A DNA stretch of 64,000 nt from Symbiodinium natans (Eukaryota > Sar > Dinophyceae > Suessiales > Symbiodiniaceae): assembly GCA_905221605.1 (NCBI GenBank), contig CAJNDS010002302.1, forward strand, positions 1,012,022-1,076,021, in the 5' to 3' direction. A program made the translations under genes and the position numbers. Under the pieces are notes generated by a model. The model made no database searches and had not been told where the DNA came from. It saw only the letters and a program-made list of their open reading frames with translations. Shown here in pieces: positions 51,070 to 61,440 of the stretch. Every line of letters begins with the position of its first letter. The first letter of the stretch is position 1.

Positions 51070-51290
51070 AAATATTTCCCTAAACCCTAAACCCTAACCC
51101 CTAAACCCTAAACCCTAAACCCCCTAAACCCTAAACCCTATTCCTTGAACCCACAACCCTAAGCACTCCCTGAACCCCAAACCCTAAACCCTAAACCCTA
51201 AACCCTAAACCCTAAACCCTAAACCCTAAACCCTAAACCCTAAACCCTAAACCCTAAAACCCTAAACCCTAAACCCTAAACCTTAAACAG
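51070..51290 (-). repeat. Telomeric arrays (CCCTAAA)n
   Basis: Two runs separated by a short variant stretch. Another at 51545-51632. Confidence 0.95.
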
Positions 51291-51652
51291 CAACAAGACC
51301 CTCAGACCGCCCACAGGGCTTGGGAAACACTAAGCCCCTGTACCGAAGCTCTACGAGGATCTAGAACCGTAGCCCCCGCCCTGCAACCCTAAAGCCTAAA
51401 CCCCAAACCCTATACACCCCCCCCCCCTCCCCAATATGGATCCCCGAGTGCAAACCTCCCAAGCTGGGCCTTGGATTTTGGGAAAAAAAACCCTCCATGC
51501 ATCCTTCCAGGGGGTCGGTTTAGGGTCCAGAAATGGACCTGACATTTTGAACCCTAAACCCTAAACCCTAAACCCTTAACCCTAAACCCTAAACCCCAAA
51601 CCCTAAACCCTAAACCCTAAACCCTGAACCCCAAACGGTTTGGGTTGAGCAG

Positions 51653-51727
51653 GTTTGCCTGGGTCTCCTGGCCTTCCTCGCCCTGGGGACCAACATGACG
51701 CTTGGCCGGTGGTGGTTGGTTGGGCAG
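51653..51727 (+). CDS. Membrane-helix exon, candidate transporter
   Basis: After TTGAGCAG it reads VCLGLLAFLALGTNMTLGRW then WLVGQ and ends CAG|GGTTTAG, where a long TTTAGGG array begins. 25 codons. Confidence 0.52.
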
Positions 51728-51905
51728 GGTTTAGGGTTTAGGGTTTAGGGTTTAGGGTTTAGGGTTTAGGGTTTAGGGTTTAGGGTTTAGGGTTTAGGGT
51801 TTAGGGTTTAGGGTTTAGGGTTTAGGGTTTAGGGTCTAGGGTTTAGGGTTTAGGGTTTAGGGTTTAGGGTTTAGGGTTTGGGGTTTGGGGTTTGGGGTTA
51901 AGGGT
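51728..51905 (+). repeat. Telomeric array (TTTAGGG)25
   Basis: Near-perfect units with three TTTGGGG units at the end. It starts at the apparent donor site of the preceding exon. Confidence 0.97.
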
Positions 51906-52028
51906 TTAGGGCTTTGGGCTTTTTGGAGGTTTATACCCTTGAACCAATTCGATTTGGGGTTTAGGATTTAGGGCTCAGGGTATTTCGGGGATTGTGAGTT
52001 TAGGGAGGAGGACAGTAGGGTCTGGACT

Positions 52029-52100
52029 GAACTGAAAATGTGCGAAAAGCTATATCCCAGAAACTCACGCAGGCGGTGCCTCCAACAGTTGGCGACCAAG
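52029..52100 (+). CDS. Permease loop exon candidate
   Basis: It reads TENVRKAISQKLTQAVPPTV then GDQ and meets G|GTTTAG. It resembles the region between helices 7 and 8 of AAAP permeases, where a short I/L-T-x-x-P motif is usual. A weak resemblance. Confidence 0.4.
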
Positions 52101-52341
52101 GTTTAGGGTTTAGGGTATATAGGGTTTAGGGTCCCGAAACCCGCAGCGGGCCAAAGAACCCACAACAACTGGCTTTGGTGCACTCATTTAGGAGCCAGGC
52201 GGCTCACCAGGAGCAGCAAGAAGTCCTCACACCAGTGGTAGTTAAGTTATAAGTCTTCCGAGGCGTCTTCTGCCAATCCCCAAAACCCAAAACCCTAAAC
52301 CCTAAACCCTAAACCCTAAACCCTAAACCCCACAAAATCTA

Positions 52342-52413
52342 AGGCACGCTGTCTTCACTGCAGACATGTCGGGCTCCGGCGTGCTTCGGCGGGTGACGAT
52401 CGCAGCTTTTGCA
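52342..52413 (+). CDS. Exon-like segment ending in TGA
   Basis: It reads LRHAVFTADMSGSGVLRRVT then IAAFAS. Both strands are open here. Confidence 0.35.
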
Positions 52414-52839
52414 TCTTGATCACACTGGCTTACTGTAGTTCGGTAGGGCACCTCCCCCTGTATAGGTTCAAGGGGTTCCGAAGTAGTAGCCCTAAACCCT
52501 AAACCCAAAACCCTAAACCCTTATAGGGCTCACAATCCAGCAGGGTGCCTTAGGCTTGTCTGAGGCTTGACGGGAACCGGCCCCTCTTGAGGCTTTCAGT
52601 TGTTTAGGGCTTAGGGCTTAGGGTTTGGGTTTAGGGTCCCCCCGAACACCCCTAAACGCCCTAGCCCGAAACCCGAAACCCGAAACTCTCAAACCCCCCG
52701 AAGCCCCCCAAGCCCCCTAAAGCTGCCCCATCTTCTTGGAGGGGGGGGTCAGTCGGTCCGAAGAGTCATGTACGGGAGCCTTGGTGCTTTCGGGTTTCGG
52801 AGTTAGCGTAGGGCCCATAATGCCCAAATATGCCCTCCT

Positions 52840-52955
52840 CCCTGAGGATCCATATACATCTCTGGCATATACTTGGGCCTTCGATGGGGTTCCTATATAG
52901 TAGCTTTAGGGCCCAAGTATCTAGTATGCAGGCACATGGATCTTCGGGCTCAACA
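52840..52955. mobile_element. Family D TIR element
   Basis: TGAGGATCCATATACATCTC with TACTTGGGCCTTCG on the left. GGGCCCAAGTATCTAG with CACATGGATCTTCGG on the right. Coding-like sequence flanks it, ending GTWGLAFAAGSE at 53132. Confidence 0.75.
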
Positions 52956-53148
52956 AGCTTTCAGAGGGGGGGTATAGATACCTGCAGCCCACCCTCTTGC
53001 ACGTTCCTTTTCCTGAGCACAACTCACTCTAGTACCTTGGAACACATCTTCACCCGCTTAGGGTTGCCGAAGTTTGGGAAATATAATAGAGCCGGGACTT
53101 GGGGCCTGGCATTCGCAGCAGGGTCGGAGTAGCCCTGTAATTCAGGGT

Positions 53149-53250
53149 ACTTCAGGAAGGAAGCGTCATCGCGCCGCGCGGAAACTGCTGTAGCCTCCCT
53201 CGTGCTGTGCACCAGTCCTACTTCTGAGGGCGGCACGCAAAACAAAATTG
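53149..53250 (+). CDS. Exon-like segment ending in TGA
   Basis: It reads YFRKEASSRRAETAVASLVL onward for 33 codons. The antisense frame is open as well. Confidence 0.38.
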
Positions 53251-53406
53251 CAAGCGCGTGACAAGACTGGCCAAGAGGCACTGCTAGGGTTCAGATCTTG
53301 GTTTAGGGCATCGGGGTTTAGGGTTTAGGGCACCCTAGCCCCAAAACCCTACGCCCTCAACCCCGCAGAAGCCCCCCCAACAACAAACAAAAAGAAGCCC
53401 CAAAAT

Positions 53407-53510
53407 CTATGAAGGAAGCCTCCCGAGGCTGTCAAGATTCAGCTCACCGCCCCCGTGCTGCTTCGGGTGGTACTGACGTGCCTGCGCGTCTGGCCGGAAG
53501 GCCTGGGAGG
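53407..53510 (+). CDS. Membrane-helix exon, candidate transporter
   Basis: It reads KPPEAVKIQLTAPVLLRVVL then TCLRVWPEGLG. A loop then a helix with R near its start, comparable to helix 9 of AAAP permeases (R..LV.LT..VA...P.FG). Confidence 0.48.
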
Positions 53511-53784
53511 GTTTAGGGTTTAGGATTTATAGGGCTTAGGGCTTAGGGCTTCGGGCTTAATTAGGGTTTAGGAGGGTTTAGGGCTTTGGGTTTGGGGCTT
53601 CGGGCCCGTAACCCTAAGGGTCCATGTACCTGCACAGCATGTACTTGGGCCCTCAAGCCCTTCTAGGAATCCCTGTTCAGGCCCAAGTACATACCCTAAA
53701 CCCTAAACCCTAGACCCTAAACCCTAAACCCTAAACCCTAAACCCTAAAGGGTCTGCCGTGGGGCTTTCTCCCCACGCCGGCAG

Positions 53785-53852
53785 GTGTAGAGGAGGAGCC
53801 GGAGCCTCGATCTTTTGCGCTCAACAGCATAGCCGCAAAGCAGACGCCCTGA
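53785..53852 (+). CDS. Acidic C-terminal exon candidate
   Basis: After GCCGGCAG it reads VEEEPEPRSFALNSIAAKQT then P and TGA. The upstream frame is also open (GLPWGFLPTPAG). Confidence 0.4.
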
Positions 53853-54003
53853 GCCCTAAACCCTAAACCCTAAACCCTAAACCCCAAACCCCAAACCCCA
53901 AACCCTAAACCCCAAACCCTAAACCCTAAACCCTAAACCCTAAACTCATGCACAACAAGTCTCATCTACCGAATCTTGAGGATGTTTTCGGTCTTTGTTT
54001 CAG

Positions 54004-54092
54004 GGTCAATAGGTCTTGCATCTCTTAGGGGCTTGCCGGAATTATTGGGAATTGCAGTGCTTGTAGTGGGTTTGGGCGACTCACACTTGTGA
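54004..54092 (+). CDS. Hydrophobic exon-like segment with good acceptor
   Basis: It follows GGTCTTTGTTTCAG and reads SIGLASLRGLPELLGIAVLV then VGLGDSHL to TGA. One membrane helix is likely. Confidence 0.42.
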
Positions 54093-54201
54093 TGACCACC
54101 GACTTTTTGGGCGAGCCAGGGTTTCCTTGGCCCCGAACCCTAAACCCTAAACCCTAAACCCTAAACCCTAAACCCTAAACCCTGCAAATCTTCATAAACC
54201 C

Positions 54202-54363
54202 AACCTCCGCACAGGAGTCCCCCAGGTACCCATCTCAGAAATTGCCAGAGGAGCTCAGATGTTCAAGATGGCTTCTCTACATATTTGCTATTTTTCTAGG
54301 GTACCCTGGGATATAGCCCTCTCCCGATTAGCCAAGCTCTATATGCACTCTGCTCCCTCGTAA
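54202..54363 (+). CDS. Open segment, 53 codons
   Basis: It reads NLRTGVPQVPISEIARGAQM onward, through WDIALSRLAKLYMHSAPS, to TAA. Not recognised. Confidence 0.42.
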   Translation, partial: NLRTGVPQVPISEIARGAQMFKMASLHICYFSRVPWDIALSRLAKLYMHSAPS

Positions 54364-54454
54364 CACCTTGAAACCCCAAACCCAGACGCCCTAACCCTAA
54401 ACCCTAAAACCTAATCCCCAAGCCCTAATTTCTGAGGCCCCCAACAGGACTGAC

Positions 54455-54601
54455 ATGAGGGCTGATCAAAATGATGGGGCCTTCGCTGGTTGGTTCTCTC
54501 TACAACAAGTTTGGCTTTGTTTCGTGGGTTTTAGTTATATAGTTTATACCCTTTTTAGAATTTATATGGCGCAGTTGGACCAAAAGGCCCCCATTTTCTA
54601 A
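54455..54601 (+). CDS. Hydrophobic open segment, frame uncertain
   Basis: Starting at an ATG, one frame gives a 48-residue segment with a helix (LQQVWLCFVGFSYIVYTLFR). A second frame reads GLIKMMGPSLVGSLYNKFGF, reminiscent of major-facilitator transporters. Only one can be right. Confidence 0.33.
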   Translation: MRADQNDGAFAGWFSLQQVWLCFVGFSYIVYTLFRIYMAQLDQKAPIF

Positions 54602-54830
54602 GCAAACCCAAGCCCAAACACCTAGCCGTCTAACCCCAACCCTACGACCCCAAAAGCCCATAACCCTAAACCCTACAATCCTATAACCCTACAACCCTAA
54701 ACCCTGCAACCCTAAACCCTGCAATCCTAGAACCCTACAACCCTGAACCCTACGACCTTATCATGACCTTGAGCTCCCCCTTAGACATCTTCCAAGCAAA
54801 GGTTGCCCCTCACATCTTTCGTCCCCACAG

Positions 54831-54895
54831 CGCTCATCGTTGTCTTCACCGGGTTCTCAGCGCCTTGGCATGAGAAAACTCGCATATGGCTGGGG
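54831..54895 (+). CDS. Membrane-helix exon, candidate transporter
   Basis: It follows CTTTCGTCCCCACAG, a good acceptor, and reads LIVVFTGFSAPWHEKTRIWL then GG. Confidence 0.45.
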
Positions 54896-55338
54896 GGCTT
54901 AGAAGGGGTGTGTGTTTTTTTTTGAAACGGTGCAGAGGCTCTGATGGTTTGGGGGGGTTTTGAGGGTTTGGGTTTGTGTCTTACGGGCTGTGAAGGCCTT
55001 GCACTTCCCAGGGTGCAGCGGGTGCTTAGGGTTTGGGGCGGCGCGGGCTTTGGAATAAAGGGTTTGGGTGGTTTCGGGTTCAGGGTTTTGTATAGTTTTT
55101 TTTTTTTTCAATGCTTGGGGATAATTGAGGGTTTAGGGTTTTGCGGGGCGGGGGTTGGGGGGTTGGGGGGTGGGCATGGAGCCAGGGCCCTAAATACTAA
55201 ACCCTGGTGCGCGCCTTTTCTGGCGCCGGCATGGATTTCCTGCGGAAGCAAGATAAAGGAGCTCACCAAGCGATGGTAGTTTCCGCCCAGCGAGGACGAG
55301 GACGACCGCGACGCTGAGAGGAGAAGAGTCGACGGTAA

Positions 55339-55680
55339 ATGAGGACACCCTGCCGAAAACAAAAACTCCAAGCAGGCAGCGAACCATCACGAAAGAATGC
55401 ATGCGATCTCCGTGACATGACAACATGGGACAAAGACTTTCAGGACGGCCCCAGTGACAGGCGAATTCAGCGGGTCATACGCAGAAGGCAGCTTAAGAAT
55501 GCTGCGAAGCACTTTCATGCCAAGCATGTCCATTGCGACGGTGACAAAAATCCCAGACTGCAACGAATACACCAACACCGCTTGGAACAAAGCGGTGTAG
55601 ACTTGGAGTTATACCCGACATTCGAAAAAAAACTTGAACTTAGCAAAAGCCAAGTGGCCAAGCCTGAGACGGTTACGCAG
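55339..55680 (+). CDS. Soluble basic protein exon, 114 codons
   Basis: It reads KQKLQAGSEPSRKNACDLRD onward, through RIQRVIRRRQLKNAAKHFHA and KLELSKSQVAKPETVTQ, and can end CAG|GTTGGG. It is highly charged and helical, with a balanced composition and no repeats. A preceding short segment (PSEDEDDRDAERRRVD, then GTAAAT) ends at about 55336. No domain recognised. Confidence 0.5.
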
Positions 55681-55736
55681 GTTGGGATCAACATTTAAGC
55701 GCAGCCGCGTTCGCTGCTTTTGCTTTCTGGGGGCTG

Positions 55737-55874
55737 CTTGGAGGTTCAGGGTACTTAGTAACCAAGTTCTAGTTGTACTTATAACCCTGTTAGGGTACTT
55801 AAGGGAGCTTCTAAGTGGGTTAAACAAATAGACTTATAATTGGCTACTATAAGTAGCTACCCTGAACCTCCAAG
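55737..55874 (+). mobile_element. Family B element between open segments
   Basis: CTTGGAGGTTCAGGGTACTT and AGCTACCCTGAACCTCCAAG are its ends. Flanking sequence reads FKRSRVRCFCFLGA before it and GAPVSASTQIAPLLGSEMAH after it, in a compatible frame. Confidence 0.82.
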
Positions 55875-55985
55875 TTGGGGCACCTGTCAGTGCAAGCACT
55901 CAGATCGCTCCCCTTCTCGGCTCAGAGATGGCACATCGGTGTCTTTGAACCAACCAACCAACCTAACCCTGAACCCCTACAGCTC

Positions 55986-56093
55986 AGGGTTCAGGGTTCA
56001 GGGTTCAGGGTTTAGGGTTTAGGGTTTAGGGTTTAGGGTTTAGGGTTTAGGGTTTAGGGTTTAGGGTTTAGGGTTTAGGGTTTAGGGTTTAGG
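55986..56093 (+). repeat. Telomeric array (TTTAGGG)n
   Basis: Four TTCAGGG units then about twelve perfect units. The next 56094-56228 is open in three frames, one of which is hydrophobic (GGQLWFFLSATFLVASPHLE). Confidence 0.95.
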
Positions 56094-56478
56094 GGTCCCT
56101 TTCAAGTCCACTGCCACCTTGTGGCTTACAGTGGGGGGCAGCTCTGGTTCTTTCTGTCTGCAACCTTCCTTGTGGCATCACCCCACTTAGAGCTACCCAT
56201 GACTCCAAGCAGGCCCGAAAACACTAAACCCCAAAATCACAAACACATGCCCCACAATCCGAACTGGCCCCAAAGCAGTTGGAATGCGGAATGAAGCACC
56301 CAAACCCCAAACCCCAAACCCCAAACCCCAAACCCCAAACCCCAACTCCTAAACCAAACCCCCAAGCGCTAGCCCCGAAACCCTAAGCCCTAAACCCGAA
56401 GCCCGAAACGCAGTTTGTCTCCGAGCTCCTTCGAGACAGTCCGCAAGACCGCATGCATAAACCCTAAGCCCTAAATTC

Positions 56479-56479
<1 letters not shown>

Positions 56480-56530
<51 letters not shown>
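56480..56530 (+). repeat. (GTA)17 microsatellite
   Basis: A perfect trinucleotide run. Confidence 0.98.
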
Positions 56531-56666
56531 AGTGGGTAACCCCTAACCTTCTTGGGGTATTGTAATCCCTATATAATCCCAAAGATTGACCTTCAGTTCG
56601 CCCAGGATACTGGAAAACTATGTAAACCCACCCCAAACCCTAAACCCTAAACCCTAAACTCCGCAG

Positions 56667-56731
56667 GCCTGCGTGCTGGCCAGTCACCTTGCTGCCCTGG
56701 CCTCGCTCTGCGGCGCCTTCCTGGTGGGGAG
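56667..56731 (+). CDS. Membrane-helix exon, candidate transporter
   Basis: It follows ACTCCGCAG and reads ACVLASHLAALASLCGAFLV then GS, ending just before TTTAGGG. The small-residue-rich helix fits a late AAAP helix. Confidence 0.5.
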
Positions 56732-56798
56732 TTTAGGGTTTAGGGTCTAGGGTCAGGGTTTAGGGTTTAGGGTTTAGGGTTTAGGGTTTAGGGTTACA

Positions 56799-56987
56799 GC
56801 TACATTCCTTATAAGTAAGGGCTATGGAGCCCTCTGGCAAAGTTGCTTCACATGCATCATGGGCACTGAAGCCACGGGGTTTAACCTTAAGCCGATCTGC
56901 CATACACATGAAGCAGCCGAAACAATGATTCGCGGTTTGTTTCTTAAGGTCTTGCTGTCTTGCCTAGACTCCCTAAAGCGTAACTAG
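56799..56987 (+). CDS. Open segment, 62 codons, to TAG
   Basis: It follows GGTTACA and reads ATFLISKGYGALWQSCFTCI onward, through TMIRGLFLKVLLSCLDSLKR. Hydrophobic patches and cysteines. It begins right after a telomeric array. Unassigned. Confidence 0.42.
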   Translation, partial: ATFLISKGYGALWQSCFTCIMGTEATGFNLKPICHTHEAAETMIRGLFLKVLLSCLDSLKRN

Positions 56988-57059
56988 GTCAAACAATCAA
57001 GGCTCTGGCGTTTTTGGAGTGGGAGCCATAACCTGAGCTTCGTCATTCCTCTTTCCCCG

Positions 57060-57198
57060 AAACCCTAAACCCTAAACCCTAAACCCTAAGCCCTAAATCC
57101 TAAATCCTAAACCCTAAACCCTAAACCCTAAACCCTAAACCCTAAACCCTAAACCCTAAACCCTAAACCCTAAACCCTAAACCCTAAACCCTAAACCC
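57060..57198 (-). repeat. Telomeric array (CCCTAAA)n
   Basis: About nineteen units. A second array occupies 57335-57450 and the intervening DNA holds an open segment (57211-57280, RKHPHTAQTSARLIERLRAL). Confidence 0.96.
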
Positions 57199-57459
57199 GA
57201 ACCCTAAGCCCCGGAAACATCCACACACAGCACAAACAAGTGCACGTCTCATAGAACGGCTGAGAGCGTTGACACCCCAAACCCTCCCGCCCTAATTCCA
57301 CCCTGCACCCTAACACCCGGCCCCGAACCCTAAACTCTACACCCTAAACCCTAAACCCTAAACCCTAAACCCTAAACCCTAAACCCTAAACCCTAAACCT
57401 TAAACCCTAAACCCTAAACCATACCCAAACTCTAAACCCTAAACCCTAAAACCCCCTGA

Positions 57460-57628
57460 GCCAGGTGAACTTGACATCGGTGATTCTTCCGCCGCCCGGC
57501 CATGACCTTTATTTCGCTCCGGGTGCCAGGTCTAGAGGGTTTCAGGGTTCGGGGTTTAGCATATATTGCCATTCCCTCGGCTTACCCTGCTGACTGTCAA
57601 AAAGTGGAGTTCCACGAACCTGAACCCT
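57460..57628 (+). CDS. Two exon-like segments
   Basis: 57460-57528 reads SQVNLTSVILPPPGHDLYFA then PGAR and meets GTCTAG. 57559-57628 reads AYIAIPSAYPADCQKVEFHE. Unassigned. Confidence 0.4.
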
Positions 57629-57830
57629 AAACACGAAACAACATGTTACGCTGCCTTTCCTTGAGCTCGAAACTCCCCAATTCTTGAATCCCGCGAGACC
57701 GCGAGCGCCTGAAGCTTAACCCTGCATCACCTACATGACCTCGGGGTTCAGGGTTTACGTGCGTATTTTGGCATCTTCACTTTTGCGGAGAAAAGCATGC
57801 CGAGTAGTACTGTAACTTACACTTGACTAG

Positions 57831-58089
57831 CATGTTCTGTTTGTTTGGTCTAATCTCTTTGCTTTATCGAGTCTGAATTCCTCGTACAGCGAATCAGCAA
57901 TTTCGTATGATTCAACACTAGCTGTATTGCCGGTAGATCTTTCTGCGGAGATGCATTCTTTTATATCCTGACCGGGAAGGTGTCCAATCGTCTAGGGTTT
58001 AGAGATTGCTAGGGTGGTGTCTCCTCAGGCGCTCTCCCAAAGCTCATTCCATGGAAGGCAAAGGAAAACTGGAAACCTTGGCGTAGTAG
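57831..58089 (+). CDS. Two exon-like segments in an array-free stretch
   Basis: 57831-57971 is open for 46 codons to TGA (HVLFVWSNLFALSSLNSSYS onward). 58013-58089 reads GGVSSGALPKLIPWKAKENW then KPWRSR and ends AG|GTAATG. 57630-58110 is one of the longest stretches without a telomeric run. Confidence 0.42.
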
Positions 58090-58396
58090 GTAATGTACCA
58101 AACGGGAAGCTTCTCACGTGGCTCGTAGATACCCTAAACCCTGAATCCTAAGCCCTAAACCCTAAACGCCTAAACCCCAACCCCTGAACCCTGAAGCCTA
58201 AAGCCTAAACCCTAAACCCCAAACCCTGCCAGAAGGGGTCGGGTGGGGTTTAGGGTTGAGTTTTCGGTGTGTTGGCATCGCTCCTCGACATATCTGTTGT
58301 GCAGCACCTGGAGAGGACGTGACAGCTGCACCCTAAACCCTAAACCCTAAAACCCTAAACCCTAAACCGAGCCTCCTCGGCTCGCACGGCCACTGC

Positions 58397-58790
58397 TTGA
58401 CATGCGGCATGCAGCGACTGGACATGCGTGGTAGCATGGTGGAGAGACTTGCTTCGTCAACCATCGGCAGTCATCACGTTTATACTACAGCAGCATGCAG
58501 CCGGACGCTCCTGGCCATGGCCGCCTCGGAGGATGAGTGCCACACGAGGTCGCAAGCGTCAGCTTGCGCACCCGGACCAAAGCACTGTCATGCTCGAGCA
58601 AGGCCGTGCGCACAGAAAGTGCAGACGCACTGCCACGTGACCTCCTGCTCGACATAGATCTAGGTGAAGGGACAGCATGCGTGGCTCATGTCGGTCAAGT
58701 GATTCAGTTCTTCTGCGCGAAGAGTGACTGGCTGGCCGAGCGATTGCAGCCGATCACCCCGAAAGGCTGCATAAATACAAGAGACATAGG
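58397..58790 (+). CDS. Open region, frame uncertain
   Basis: Three overlapping frames of 86, 70 and 88 codons. The last (58537-58790) carries ALPRDLLLDIDLGEGTACVA then HVGQVIQFFCAKSDWLAERL and looks most protein-like. A preceding segment (58269-58322) reads VLASLLDISVVQHLERT. Confidence 0.4.
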
Positions 58791-58997
58791 GTTTAGGGTT
58801 TAGGGTTTAGGGTTTCGGGTGTAGCGTTTAGGGCAGAAACAAAGACACACAAGCCAAGCAAGGAAAGAAGAGAGACAAGATAGATAGAACAAAACTCAAC
58901 CCTAACCCCTTTAGGCCCCTAAACCCTAAATCCTAAACCCTAAAGCCTAAACTCTAAACCCTAAACCCTCTACCCTCTAAACCCTAAACCCTAAAGC

Positions 58998-59168
58998 AAC
59001 AAGAAGCGCACCGGCTCAACACATGATGTCGTCTTGCTCGGCGGCTTGCTTTCACCTGTTCTTTTCCAACCGCTGCATCTGACAATACTTCCCCAGAAGA
59101 GCACCCGATATCTAATGAAGTTACCGGAACTCTCGGGCTCTTTCCATCTCTTTTTTGAAAAATTGGTC
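58998..59168 (+). CDS. Exon-like segment, 57 codons
   Basis: It reads NKKRTGSTHDVVLLGGLLSP then VLFQPLHLTILPQKSTRYLM and continues to the next array. Compact, with alternating hydrophobic residues. Unassigned. Confidence 0.45.
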
Positions 59169-59202
59169 CCTAAACCCTAAACCCTAAGCCCGGTTTCCCT
59201 GC

Positions 59203-59322
59203 AGCCTGAGGATTCTCATCTACATGAAGTTGGAGAGTCTCGTGCCATCAGCACGGACAACAGCCTTCAAGGTCTTTCGGGCCGATGTGCGCTTTTGGTT
59301 GAGACCCCTAAGCACCGCACAA
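59203..59322 (+). CDS. Exon-like segment before the longest telomeric array
   Basis: It follows TTTCCCTGCAG closely and reads SLRILIYMKLESLVPSARTT then AFKVFRADVRFWLRPL. A second frame is open as well. Unassigned. Confidence 0.4.
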
Positions 59323-59612
59323 ACCCTAAACCCTAAACCCTAAACCCTAAACCCTAAACCCTAAACCCTAAACCCTAAACCCTAAACCCTAAACCCTAAA
59401 CCCTAAACCCTAAACCCTAAACCCTAAACCCTAAACCCTAATACCCTAAAACCCTAAACCCTAAACCCTAAACCCTAAACCCTAAACCCTAAACCCTAAA
59501 CCCTAAACCCTAAACCCTAAACCCTAAACCCTAAACCCTAAACCCTAAACCCTAAACCCTAAACCCTAAACCCTAAACCCTAAACCCTACACCCTAAACC
59601 CTAAACCCTAAA
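59322..59612 (-). repeat. Longest telomeric array, about 41 CCCTAAA units
   Basis: Two perfect blocks are joined at about 59440 by ATACCCTAAAACC. It is the largest uninterrupted array in the window. Confidence 0.98.
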
Positions 59613-60027
59613 GCCAAAAGCCAAAAGGCCCTAGGTGCATAAACCCTAAAGCACGAAAAGTCTCCAAAGCCTCAAACCCCAAAGCCCTGAAACCCTAGCC
59701 CTAACTCCTAAAGCCCTAAAAGCCTTCAGGAGAAACAGAGTGGGACGTCGATCTAAACCCACTCTCTCCCACATGGTGGTTTCCCTTATCTGGGGTTGAG
59801 GGCTTAAGGTTTAGGGTTCATATTGCGGGTACCGATTTATTTGTCCGCGGACCCTCATATTCCTAAGCCCCGAAACCCAAAACCCAAAACCCCCAAAACC
59901 CTCAACCCCTAAACTCTAATCCCCAAACCCCAAACCCCAAACCCTCAACCCTAAACTCTAATCCCCAAACCCCAAACCCTAAACCCTAAACCCCAAACCT
60001 CAAACCCCAAACCCCAAACCCTAAACC

Positions 60028-60132
60028 CTGCGGGAGGTGAAGCTTGGGCTTTGCTGGGCTGCTGCGGCTTTGGGTGCTGTGGCTGGCCTCGCCGGGACCG
60101 GCTCTCTAAGCTTCCTTCCCAGAGGAAAATAG
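60028..60132 (+). CDS. C-terminal membrane helix, probable AAAP permease end
   Basis: It reads LREVKLGLCWAAAALGAVAG then LAGTGSLSFLPRGK and TAG. AAAP permeases end with a helix of the type W...LG.V.G.AGT.SS, which this matches well. The last exon of the permease-like series. Confidence 0.55.
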   Translation: MREVKLGLCWAAAALGAVAGLAGTGSLSFLPRGK

Positions 60133-60440
60133 CCCTAAGGATCCATGTTTCGGGTTTCGGGTTTCGGGTTTGGGGTTTAGGGTTTAGGGTTTAGGGTTTA
60201 GGATTAGGGTTTAGGGTTTAGGGTTAGGGTTTAGGGTTCAGGGTTAACACCATATGGGGGTTTCCGAAACTCGGGGTACCTTATTGGGGTCCTTATCATA
60301 AGGGATCCTACTATTTGGGACGATATTAGGCGTCCCTTGCTCTCGTTAACCTCCATAATGATACAGTACATGCTTGCTTCCTATGTAGTAGCTTTAGGCC
60401 CCGAGTATTTGCTATCTAGGTACATGGATCCTTCGGGTAA
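60130..60440. mobile_element. Family D element carrying telomeric units and a nested family E
   Basis: The left piece CCCTAAGGATCCATG is at 60133 and the right piece GGCCCCGAGTATTTG...TACATGGATCCTTCGG at 60400-60440. Between them lie TTTCGGG and TTTAGGG units (60150-60245) and family E (ATATGGGGGTTTCCGAAACT ... GGTACCTTATTGGGG, from 60250). Confidence 0.75.
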
Positions 60441-60599
60441 TCCTGACAAGGATACCACTACGAATACTAAAACTAAGAATCATCACCTGATAAATAAAAA
60501 TAGCACCACTGTTGCTGCTGCTACTACTGCTTCTTTTCTTCTTCCTCCTAGCCCTTCATTTTACTATTGTTACTGCTACTAGTCCTGCTACTAATATGA

Positions 60600-60904
60600 A
60601 CAAGAACTGTGGTTGTCGGCATCAACAACCTAAAGTTGCGGGGGCCCCAAAACCAGATGTCTTGGAGGCTTCAAGGCAGCTACAGGTCCCGGATTTCCCG
60701 TCGATCTTTTTTCTCCATATGCACTGGTTCCCTAAACCCTAAACCCTAAACCCTAAACCCTAAACCCTAAACCCTAAACCGCATGTCTACCGAGCGTCCA
60801 GGACTGCGATGGCGGTCAGAGACTTGCTTCACCGCCCAGTCAGCCTTGGCCCCTCGGTTCCCTTGAGCTGCTTTTTGTGGGCTTACCCTAAGGCTCCAAA
60901 ATAG
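60600..60904 (+). CDS. Two exon-like segments
   Basis: About 60600-60726 reads NCGCRHQQPKVAGAPKPDVL onward. 60782-60904 reads HVYRASRTAMAVRDLLHRPV onward to TAG. Seven CCCTAAA units lie between. Confidence 0.42.
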
Positions 60905-61176
60905 CCCAAAGTAGTTTAGGGTTTAGGGTTTAGGGTTTAGGGTTTAGGGTTTAGGGTTTAGGGTTTAGGGTTATTATTTATAGACTTTAGACCCCAATGT
61001 AGGTACTATTTATTGTTTACTTGGAGCCCTAGGCTTAAGGTTGCAAGTTTGAAGTTGATATACCCTGAGGCTATCGACAGAGCAGAAAGCTAAGCTTAAG
61101 ACACAGCGACTCTTGTAAACCACAAACCCCATACCCGAAGCCCTATTCCCCACAAAGACTGCTATGCCCTGAGCCC

Positions 61177-61178
<2 letters not shown>

Positions 61179-61222
<44 letters not shown>
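61179..61222 (+). repeat. Homopolymer C44
   Basis: An uninterrupted C run directly before the next open segment. Confidence 0.98.
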
Positions 61223-61223
<1 letters not shown>

Positions 61224-61225
<2 letters not shown>

Positions 61226-61440
61226 CAGACCAAAAAAAGCAGTACAAGAAACAAAGCTGCCGCTAAAGAATATCAAAATTGCCGGGAACCTCGGGAAGGC
61301 CTCCACAACTCCCCCTAAGCAGCCCCCTCAGGCCCCTAAGCCCTCTCAGCCGCTAGACCCCCGAAGTAAGCCCCGAAAGGCCCCTAAACCCATCAAACCC
61401 GCTAAACCATTCACCCTGCAACAGTCCCTTACCCTAAACC
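61224..61440 (+). CDS. Lysine/proline-rich segment, about 70 codons
   Basis: It reads PRPKKAVQETKLPLKNIKIA then GNLGKASTTPPKQPPQAPKP and a PK-rich tail merging into CCCTAAA units. The end of the tail is probably just repeat read in frame, because CCTAAR codes PK. The first 35 residues are the credible part. Histone H1-like composition, no motif. Confidence 0.35.
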
